From contig NZ_CP147246.1 of the NCBI RefSeq assembly GCF_002174455.2, forward strand, positions 2,445,501 to 2,509,500: DNA of 64,000 nt, read 5' to 3'. The notes below the pieces were generated by a model, which saw only the letters and a list, made by a program, of their open reading frames with translations, was not told the origin of the DNA and did not search any database. The translations under genes and the position numbers were made by a program. This document shows, piece by piece, positions 57,824 to 64,000 of this stretch. How positions within the stretch are numbered: the stretch's first letter is position 1; every line of letters starts with the position of its first letter. Origin of the DNA: Enterococcus sp. 9D6_DIV0238 (GTDB lineage: Bacteria > Bacillota > Bacilli > Lactobacillales > Enterococcaceae).

Positions 57824-58297
57824 ATGTCAATTGAAGTAGGAGCTAAGTTGCCAGGGAAAGTGTCAGGTATCACAAATTTTGGTGCCTTTATCGATTTAGG
57901 TGAAGGGAAAACAGGGTTGGTCCACATTAGTGAAGTATCAAATGGATTCGTTAAAGACATCCATGATGTCTTAACGGTAGGAGATGAAGTGACAGTCAAA
58001 GTTACTTCGGTTGGTGATGACGGCAAAGTCGGCTTGTCCATTCGTAAAGCACAAGAACAACCAGTAGAACAAAAGCGTGAATTTCAACGTCGTGATAACC
58101 ATGAACATCAAGGAAATCGTGACCGTGGACAACGTCCAGCGCCTAAAAAACAATTTACAAGAGCACAGCCAACAAATTCAAAACAAGATTTTGATTCATT
58201 GATGAGTTCATTTTTAAAAGATAGTGATGACCGTTTGTCTTCATTGAAACGCAATACAGAAGGTAAACGTGGCGGACGTGGTGGACGCCGTAACTAA
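57824..58297 (+). CDS. S1-domain RNA-binding protein (YabR-like)
   Basis: 157 aa from the ATG at 57824, 12 bp after TAGGAGG; a longer frame reaching back into divIC is not supported. The S1 domain fills residues 5-75 (GAKLPGKVSGITNFGAFIDLGEGKTGLVHISEV). The tail is basic and Gly/Arg-rich, ending GKRGGRGGRRN. It occurs between divIC and tilS in many Bacilli. General stress or RNA-binding roles are suspected, but function is not firmly known. Confidence 0.87.
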   Translation: MSIEVGAKLPGKVSGITNFGAFIDLGEGKTGLVHISEVSNGFVKDIHDVLTVGDEVTVKVTSVGDDGKVGLSIRKAQEQPVEQKREFQRRDNHEHQGNRDRGQRPAPKKQFTRAQPTNSKQDFDSLMSSFLKDSDDRLSSLKRNTEGKRGGRGGRRN

Positions 58298-58307
58298 TAG
58301 ACAATCG

Positions 58308-58331
58308 AAGCTGAGCGAGAGCTCGGCTTTT
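58308..58331 (+). terminator. Short terminator after the S1-domain gene
   Basis: 9 bp stem AAGCTGAGC/GCTCGGCTT (one G-U) with a GAGA loop and four T. Read-through into tilS is likely at some level because tilS follows closely. Confidence 0.7.
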
Positions 58332-58373
58332 CTGTTTTAGCTAACTTTAGTGAAAGAAACTGGGAGTGAGTGA

Positions 58374-59756
58374 ATGTTTCAGGAATTTTACCGCTATTGC
58401 AAAAAGAATCGATATTGGCGACCAGGGGAGCGAATTCTTCTAGCTGTCTCTGGAGGAGTTGACTCCATGGTACTAATGCATTTGATGCAGCGATCAGCTG
58501 AAAAAGATGGCTTTCATCTAGCAATAGCGCATGTGAATCATCAGTTACGATCGGAATCAGCTAAAGAGTCAGACTATCTGCAGCAATATTGCCAAAAAGA
58601 AGGACTGCCTTACTATAGTAAGAAGTGGGAAGCTGTTGATAAATCCCGAAATACGGAAGCACGAGCTCGACAATTCCGTTATACTTTTTTTACAGAGCTT
58701 ATGAAAAAAAACGATTATTCAAAACTATTTACAGCGCACCACAAAGACGATCAGGCTGAAACGATCGTGATGAAGCTGACCCGAGGTAGCGCGTTGGCAA
58801 ATTTAGTAGGCATTCGTTTTCAGCAAACGTTTGGAGAAGGGCAATTGATCCGTCCGTTGCTACTATTTTCGAAAGAACAAATAGAGCAATTTGCTGAACA
58901 GAAAAAAATTATCTATTTTGAAGATAGCACGAATCTGAGTGATGAGTATGTACGTAACCGGATGAGACACAGTGTTATCCCACTATTGAAAAAAGAAAAC
59001 CAACAGTTTTTACAACATATGAGTGACTTTAGTACACAAATCAGCTATGCGGATGAAGTGATCCAATCAGTGATTTTGCCTAAGTATCAAAGTTGGGTGT
59101 CAGAAACACAAGAAGGTTGGCAAATTCAATTGCAAGAGCTAAAACAGGAAGAAAAAAGCGTTCAATTTTTTTTCATCCAACAATTCCTTCAGCAAACTTT
59201 GGTATCCCGAAAAGTCAAAGTCAGCCAGAAACAAGTGCAACAGCTTTTAGCACTGGTAAATGATTCAAAGCCTCAGATGACGGTCGACTTAGAGCAGGAT
59301 TGGCAAATGATCAAGGAATATGATGTTGCTTATTTGAGAAAAAAAACATTGCCTTTAGAAAAAGAAGTATTTTCTTTAAACATAGGCGAGCAATTGTTTC
59401 TTTCTGAGAATGAATGGATATGCTTAGAACAAATAGGAGCCGATGCTGAACAACCTGAAAAAATTAGAAACTGGCAGGAACTTTCCTTGACGATCAGCAG
59501 TGAGATCCCCTTACCGCTATCTATCCGGCACAGGAAAGAAGGGGATCGAATCGCGTTGACACCCAAATTAACGAAACGAGTCAAACGGCTATTTATCGAT
59601 CAAAAAATCCCTAATTCTATTCGGGAAAAAACGTGGCTGATTCTCTCAAGTACAGGAGAGATCATTTGGATGCCTAAATTTGCAAATTCGCATTTGAGTA
59701 TTCCTAAAGAAACTGATAAAATACTCTACAGACTCCTTTATAAAACAAAGGAGTAA
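58374..59756 (+). CDS. tilS: tRNA(Ile)-lysidine synthase
   Basis: 460 aa. The PP-loop motif SGGVDSM (26-32) marks the ATP pyrophosphatase core, followed by HHKDDQAETI and RMRHSVIPLL. A C-terminal domain (about 380-455) recognises tRNA. It converts C34 of the CAU anticodon to lysidine, allowing AUA decoding, and is essential. Followed by hpt as in B. subtilis. Confidence 0.95.
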   Translation: MFQEFYRYCKKNRYWRPGERILLAVSGGVDSMVLMHLMQRSAEKDGFHLAIAHVNHQLRSESAKESDYLQQYCQKEGLPYYSKKWEAVDKSRNTEARARQFRYTFFTELMKKNDYSKLFTAHHKDDQAETIVMKLTRGSALANLVGIRFQQTFGEGQLIRPLLLFSKEQIEQFAEQKKIIYFEDSTNLSDEYVRNRMRHSVIPLLKKENQQFLQHMSDFSTQISYADEVIQSVILPKYQSWVSETQEGWQIQLQELKQEEKSVQFFFIQQFLQQTLVSRKVKVSQKQVQQLLALVNDSKPQMTVDLEQDWQMIKEYDVAYLRKKTLPLEKEVFSLNIGEQLFLSENEWICLEQIGADAEQPEKIRNWQELSLTISSEIPLPLSIRHRKEGDRIALTPKLTKRVKRLFIDQKIPNSIREKTWLILSSTGEIIWMPKFANSHLSIPKETDKILYRLLYKTKE

Positions 59757-59817
59757 AAATCAATAAATACGAACGATGAAATAAGGGATAATAACCTACA
59801 AGGAAAAGGAGAGCACT

Positions 59818-60363
59818 ATGCTAGAGAAAGATATTAAGCAAGTTTTGATTTCACAAGAACAAATCCTTGAAAAATCAGCTGAACTTGGAAAACAGCTGAC
59901 AGAAGATTACAAAGGCAAGAATCCTTTAGTGATCGGTATTTTAAAAGGTGCCATTCCTTTTATGGCTGATATTACACGCTGCATCGATACGCATTTGGAA
60001 ATGGATTTTATGGACGTGTCAAGCTATGGTAATGCAACGGTATCATCCGGTGAAGTGAAAATCGTCAAAGATCTGGACACAAATGTTGAAGGTCGGGATA
60101 TCCTGATCGTTGAAGATATCATCGATAGTGGCCGAACATTAGCTTATTTAGTAGATCTATTTAAATATAGAAAAGCAGCTTCTGTAAAAATCGTTACATT
60201 ATTAGATAAACCAGAAGGCCGTGTTGTAGATATCGTAGCAGATTACGTTGGCTTTGATGTACCGAATGAATTCGTTGTCGGTTATGGTTTAGACTATGCA
60301 GAAGCTTATCGGAACCTGCCTTACGTAGGGGTCTTGAAACCAGAAATCTACGAATCAAATTAA
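59818..60363 (+). CDS. hpt: Hypoxanthine phosphoribosyltransferase
   Basis: 181 aa purine salvage enzyme that makes IMP and GMP from the bases and PRPP. The PRPP motif [14 protein letters not shown] is intact, and [11 protein letters not shown] and [28 protein letters not shown] are typical. RBS AAAAGGAGAG. Confidence 0.96.
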   Translation: MLEKDIKQVLISQEQILEKSAELGKQLTEDYKGKNPLVIGILKGAIPFMADITRCIDTHLEMDFMDVSSYGNATVSSGEVKIVKDLDTNVEGRDILIVEDIIDSGRTLAYLVDLFKYRKAASVKIVTLLDKPEGRVVDIVADYVGFDVPNEFVVGYGLDYAEAYRNLPYVGVLKPEIYESN

Positions 60364-60466
60364 TATCTCTCTTGGAAATAGTTATGTTACAATGTAATGG
60401 TCAGAATTGATAAAAAATAAACCGTAAACACAAGAATTACGAGCAGTTGTTCAAAGGAGGACAGGC

Positions 60467-62626
60467 ATGAATAAAAAAAATAGCGGCATGAAAAATGGCC
60501 TATACTATGTATTGCTTATTTTAGCGATGGTCATGGTTGTATATTTCATCTTTGGAAATAGCAATCAACAGTCGCCGGATATTGAATACTCAACCTTTAA
60601 TACCCAATTAGAAAAAGGGAAAATCAAGGAAATGACGATCCAGCCAACAAATGGCGTGTACAAGATCGTTGGTCAGTATAAAGACAAACAAGAAATCAAA
60701 AATACTGGTGGTCTTTCGTTATGGGGATCGACAGAGGTTTCAACAAAATCATTTACAACGATTGTCCTGCCAAGTGACATCACTTTATCAGGGATTCAAG
60801 AAATGGCGAAAGACAATAATGTAAAATTAACAGTAAAAGAACAGTCAACAAGCGGTGCTTGGTTGTCGATCCTATTTAGCTTCTTACCGATCGTGTTATT
60901 CATCTTCTTATTCTATATGATGATGGGTCAACAAGGCGGCGGTGGCGGTGGCGGCGGCCGTGTCATGAACTTTGGTAAATCAAAAGCCAAAGAAGCAGAC
61001 AAAAAAGCGAACCGTGTGCGTTTCTCTGACGTAGCCGGAGCCGAAGAAGAAAAACAAGAATTAGTTGAAGTAGTCGAGTTCTTAAAAGATCCAAGACGCT
61101 TCGTTGAATTAGGAGCACGTATCCCAGCGGGTGTTCTTTTAGAGGGACCTCCAGGAACAGGTAAAACATTACTTGCTAAAGCCGTAGCAGGTGAAGCTGG
61201 CGTACCGTTTTACTCAATCTCTGGTTCAGACTTCGTCGAAATGTTTGTCGGTGTCGGTGCGAGCCGTGTTCGTGACTTGTTTGAAACAGCGAAGAAAAAT
61301 GCGCCAGCGATCATCTTTATCGATGAGATCGATGCCGTTGGTCGTCAACGTGGTGCTGGTATGGGTGGCGGACACGATGAACGTGAACAAACCTTGAATC
61401 AGTTGCTAGTTGAAATGGATGGTTTTGATGGGAATGAAGGCGTGATCGTCATTGCTGCAACGAACCGTTCAGATGTCTTAGACCCAGCGTTATTACGTCC
61501 AGGTCGTTTTGACCGTCAAATTTTAGTTGGTCGTCCAGATGTGAAAGGCCGTGAAGCGATCCTTAAAGTTCACGCTCGTAACAAACCGTTGGCTGATGAT
61601 GTTGACTTAAAAGTTGTTGCACAACAAACACCAGGCTTTGCTGGTGCTGATTTAGAAAATGTCTTAAACGAAGCAGCTTTAGTTGCAGCTCGTCGTAATA
61701 AAAAGAAAATCGATGCGTCCGACGTGGATGAAGCAGAAGATCGCGTGATTGCCGGACCAGCGAAGAAAGATCGCGTAATCAACAAGAAAGAACGTGAAAT
61801 GGTTGCATATCATGAAGCGGGACATACGATCGTTGGTTTAGTTCTAAGCCGTGCCCGTATCGTTCACAAAGTAACGATCATTCCGCGCGGACGTGCTGGC
61901 GGATATATGATCGCTTTACCAAAAGAAGATCAATTCTTGATGACTAAAGAAGATATGTTTGAACAAATCGTCGGCTTACTTGGCGGACGTACAGCAGAAG
62001 AAATCATCTTCGGTGTTCAATCAACTGGTGCATCAAATGACTTTGAACAAGCAACAGGAATTGCCCGCAGTATGGTCACTGAATATGGAATGAGCGACAA
62101 ATTAGGTCCTGTTCAATATGAAGGAAACCACCAAGTCTTTGTTGGCCGTGATTATGGTCAAACTAAAGCTTACTCTGAACAAGTAGCATTTGAAATCGAT
62201 CAAGAAGTACGCCGTATCTTGATGGAAGCTCATGATAAAGCGCATGAAATCATCGAAGCACATCGTGCTCAGCACAAACTGATCGCAGAAAAACTACTTG
62301 AATTTGAAACATTAGATGCGCGCAGCATCAAGTCATTGTTTGAAGATGGTGTTATGCCTCAAGATGTTATCGATAGCCAATTCCCAAGTGAAAAGGCCCA
62401 AACATTTGAAGAAGCAAAACGTGCGTTAGAAGAAAAAGACGCACAAAAACAAGCTGAAGAAAAACAAGACTTTGAAGATGCGAAAAAAGAATTGCACGAC
62501 GAAGCAGAAGAAGTAAAAGCGAACAGTGAAAAAACAGAAGAAACTGTCCAGTCTGAAACAAAAGATGAAGACAAAAAAGATGATTCTGAATATGATCGCA
62601 ATAACTTTGAAGATCGTTACAAATAA
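60467..62626 (+). CDS. ftsH: ATP-dependent zinc metalloprotease FtsH
   Basis: 719 aa. Two transmembrane helices (about 12-30 and 133-153) flank an external domain; a glycine tract (157-164) follows. AAA+ module: Walker A GPPGTGKT (227-234), Walker [32 protein letters not shown]. Protease site HEAGH (450-453). The C-terminal 80 residues or so are highly charged (Glu/Lys/Asp rich), a longer tail than in many bacteria. Degrades misfolded membrane proteins. RBS AAAGGAGG. Confidence 0.97.
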   Translation: MNKKNSGMKNGLYYVLLILAMVMVVYFIFGNSNQQSPDIEYSTFNTQLEKGKIKEMTIQPTNGVYKIVGQYKDKQEIKNTGGLSLWGSTEVSTKSFTTIVLPSDITLSGIQEMAKDNNVKLTVKEQSTSGAWLSILFSFLPIVLFIFLFYMMMGQQGGGGGGGGRVMNFGKSKAKEADKKANRVRFSDVAGAEEEKQELVEVVEFLKDPRRFVELGARIPAGVLLEGPPGTGKTLLAKAVAGEAGVPFYSISGSDFVEMFVGVGASRVRDLFETAKKNAPAIIFIDEIDAVGRQRGAGMGGGHDEREQTLNQLLVEMDGFDGNEGVIVIAATNRSDVLDPALLRPGRFDRQILVGRPDVKGREAILKVHARNKPLADDVDLKVVAQQTPGFAGADLENVLNEAALVAARRNKKKIDASDVDEAEDRVIAGPAKKDRVINKKEREMVAYHEAGHTIVGLVLSRARIVHKVTIIPRGRAGGYMIALPKEDQFLMTKEDMFEQIVGLLGGRTAEEIIFGVQSTGASNDFEQATGIARSMVTEYGMSDKLGPVQYEGNHQVFVGRDYGQTKAYSEQVAFEIDQEVRRILMEAHDKAHEIIEAHRAQHKLIAEKLLEFETLDARSIKSLFEDGVMPQDVIDSQFPSEKAQTFEEAKRALEEKDAQKQAEEKQDFEDAKKELHDEAEEVKANSEKTEETVQSETKDEDKKDDSEYDRNNFEDRYK

Positions 62627-62631
62627 ACAAT

Positions 62632-62668
62632 AAAAAGGGTGTAGTATTCGTACTACACCGCTTTTTTT
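62632..62668. terminator. Bidirectional terminator between ftsH and the membrane protein gene
   Basis: Stem GGTGTAGTA/TACTACACC with a TTCG loop, flanked by A and T runs, between convergent genes. Confidence 0.92.
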
Positions 62669-62684
62669 GTATTTTCGATCAAGT

Positions 62685-63260
62685 CTATATTTTGGATTTT
62701 GGGGTCAGAATAGCATTAGCGATCAAACCAAATCCAGTTCCGATCAAGACGCCAGCTAAGATGCCGATCAATGTGTAGATCCAGCCTGTATGCATAAATT
62801 CCGGTACGCCTCCGCTAGCTAAGAAGCCGACCAATGCTCCAATCGTTAAACCCAATACGGCAAAGCCTCCATAAAATAACCCGATTATTTCATGATCGGC
62901 AGGATCGATCGCTGCGTAATATTGAGCAAAACGTTCCTGAAGTTCATCGGATTGATCTGTTTGACTTGAAAAACGAAGAGCATCACTGGCTTTTTCAAAT
63001 GCTTCCTCTTCGCTCATTCCATTAGCGATCAAATCGCTGATATAGTCATTCATATATAGGATCATATCATCTTGCATTTCACGGCTTTTATCAGAGGTAT
63101 TTTTGAATCTGGATATTTTTGTACCAATTTTTTCACGGCTTTTGCCAGCTTTGCGACGTAATTTTTCCATATAAGTCATTTCAGCATCGTCCAAATAAAG
63201 TGTTGATTGCTCTTTAGCAAATTGTTTGATTTTTTGTTGTATCTCATGATTGATGGTCAT
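62685..63260 (-). CDS. Membrane protein with HAAS-like cytoplasmic region, partner of PadR regulator
   Basis: 191 aa. A long charged N-terminal region (about 1-120) contains DDMILYMNDYISDLIANGMSEEEAFEKASDAL, which resembles the HAAS/DUF1129-like helical domain linked with PadR regulators. Two transmembrane helices follow (about 126-150 and 158-182), with a Gly-rich second helix pair. It overlaps the padR gene by 17 bp. Function unknown; a membrane-associated sensor or anti-regulator is possible. Confidence 0.7.
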   Translation of the reverse strand: MTINHEIQQKIKQFAKEQSTLYLDDAEMTYMEKLRRKAGKSREKIGTKISRFKNTSDKSREMQDDMILYMNDYISDLIANGMSEEEAFEKASDALRFSSQTDQSDELQERFAQYYAAIDPADHEIIGLFYGGFAVLGLTIGALVGFLASGGVPEFMHTGWIYTLIGILAGVLIGTGFGLIANAILTPKSKI

Positions 63261-63591
63261 GTTGGTTGCTCCTTCCGTTTTTCAAGGTTGTTACTCGATC
63301 TGATAAAAATTGCCATCGTTCCCAAAAATCAGCGAGTTCTTGTTTTCCATTATCATTTAGCGTATAAAATTTTCTAGGAGGTCCCAGCTCAGATGGCTTT
63401 TTTGTGACAGTAACCATTTTATTGCGTTCGAGTCTCAAAAGTATTGTATAGACCGTTCCTTCTGTCATTCCGGCAAATCCCATGGCTGTCAATCTCCGAA
63501 CGATTTCGTATCCATAGACTTCATTTTCGCTCATGATTTGAAGCATCATGCCCTCTAAAATACCTTTTAGCATCTCACTTAACTTATCCAT
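63244..63591 (-). CDS. PadR family transcriptional regulator (second copy)
   Basis: 115 aa from the ATG at 63591 (MDKLSEMLKGILEGMMLQI), 7 bp after GGAAG; an in-frame ATG at 63609 has no RBS. Winged helix: VYGYEIVRRLTAMGFAGMTEGTVYTILLRLERNKMVTVTKK and the wing SELGPPRKFYTLNDNGK. First of a two-gene unit with the membrane protein, as in the cluster at 7.1 kb. Confidence 0.9.
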   Translation of the reverse strand: MDKLSEMLKGILEGMMLQIMSENEVYGYEIVRRLTAMGFAGMTEGTVYTILLRLERNKMVTVTKKPSELGPPRKFYTLNDNGKQELADFWERWQFLSDRVTTLKNGRSNQHDHQS

Positions 63592-63621
63592 TTGATCACT
63601 TCCGTTCATGCATACTCTTCT

Positions 63622-63680
63622 AGGTACAATGTATTACTAAGTACGGGTACATAATAACGCAAGGTACCTGAATCTGTCAA
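63622..63680 (-). promoter_or_regulatory. padR promoter with GTAC half-sites
   Basis: Minus strand -35 TTGACA (63675-63680), 18 bp, -10 TATTAT (63651-63656). GTAC appears four times (63622-63668), and TACTTAGTA (63635-63643) is a perfect palindrome just after the -10. These could be PadR operator elements; no footprint data exist. Confidence 0.5.
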
Positions 63681-63709
63681 TCATTAAGCAGCCTGTCAAA
63701 ATTCTTTAG

Positions 63710-63757
63710 TTGAAAAAATACTGAAATCCTAGTATTATCTGATAATGAGTCAGATAA
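63710..63757 (+). promoter_or_regulatory. hslO promoter with perfect inverted repeat
   Basis: TTGAAA (63710-63715), 17 bp, TATTAT (63733-63738). TTATCTGA-TAATGAG-TCAGATAA (63735-63757) is a perfect 8 bp inverted repeat across the -10 and start site. A repressor operator is one reading, an mRNA hairpin another. Confidence 0.6.
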
Positions 63758-63784
63758 AGTCTCAAGTGAGAAGAGGTAAATAAA

Positions 63785-64000
63785 ATGGAAGATTACTTAG
63801 TAAAAGCATTATGCTATGAAGGATCGATTCGCGCTTATGCTGTTTGCGCAACAAATACAATTTCAGAAGCACAAGAACGTCATGATACATGGAGCTCATC
63901 GACTGCGGCATTAGGCAGAACGATGGTTGGGGCACTATTATTAGGTGCAACGTTAAAAGGTGAAGATAAGTTGACGGTCAAAGTTCAAGGGAATGGTCCG
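63785..64000 (+). CDS. hslO: Hsp33 redox-regulated chaperone (5' part)
   Basis: First 72 residues from the ATG at 63785; the rest lies beyond the window. [24 protein letters not shown] and [29 protein letters not shown] match Hsp33, whose C-terminal cysteines (not seen here) sense oxidation. It follows ftsH as in other Bacilli. Confidence 0.92.
   Translation, partial: MEDYLVKALCYEGSIRAYAVCATNTISEAQERHDTWSSSTAALGRTMVGALLLGATLKGEDKLTVKVQGNGP

Overview
The window is a 64 kb piece of a low-GC Gram-positive chromosome that I place in Enterococcus, close to but apparently not identical with E. faecalis. The evidence is gene order (gpmA, small recombinase, rpiA, rpsL-rpsG-fusA-tuf, then a full S10-spc-alpha cluster), an L-lactate dehydrogenase and EF-Tu that closely resemble what I recall of the E. 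faecalis proteins, strong AAGGAGG-type ribosome binding sites, and Firmicutes regulatory devices (L-box riboswitch, cre and Rex-like sites). I see no prophage, plasmid, IS element, CRISPR array, rRNA or tRNA.

Layout. 1-2149 (minus): 3' truncated gpmA, a degenerate serine recombinase and rpiA. 2302-6934 (plus): the str operon. 7034-7977: an autoregulated-looking PadR/DUF2812 pair. 8092-22697: the S10-spc-alpha ribosomal superoperon with secY, adk, infA and rpoA. Its usual tight spacing is broken by structured inserts at rplV-rpsC, rplF-rplR and secY-adk. 22982-28851: a permease/M20 amidohydrolase pair, then the ECF vitamin-transporter core (ecfA1-ecfA2-ecfT) and truA. 28953-33143 (minus): an Mga-like regulator, brnQ, a GNAT acetyltransferase and a MazG-like pyrophosphohydrolase. 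33319-37516: an ABC exporter divergent from a two-component system with a short-loop histidine kinase, which looks like a cell-envelope or peptide stress module. 37601-41608: a histidine phosphatase, a LOG-type protein and a VWA-containing wall-anchored adhesin. 41811-44871 (minus): a two-gene amino-acid ABC importer under a lysine riboswitch. 45564-47660: a sirtuin, an acetyltransferase/chorismate mutase fusion and a NiaR-type repressor. 47823-50343: an aldehyde dehydrogenase with a cre site, and ldh with a Rex-like site. 50718-62626: the conserved pth-mfd-(flippase)-rqcP-divIC-yabR-tilS-hpt-ftsH block. 62685-63591 (minus): a second PadR cluster. 63785-end: start of hslO (Hsp33).

The most distinctive non-coding signal is a family of modular, foldback intergenic repeats. 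Two tandem 244 bp copies (each made of two related half-units of about 122 bp) fill the mfd-flippase gap. Related units sit between the two lysine-transporter genes, and a further module of that insert recurs inside the S10 operon between rplV and rpsC. They lie inside apparent transcription units and have variable apical hairpins on a conserved frame. A palindromic repeat family named EFAR has been described in E. faecalis; whether these are its relatives needs a direct sequence comparison. Other notable items are a serine recombinase lacking its catalytic serine and one catalytic arginine, an acetyltransferase fused to an apparently intact chorismate mutase, and a non-canonical IPKAG sorting motif.
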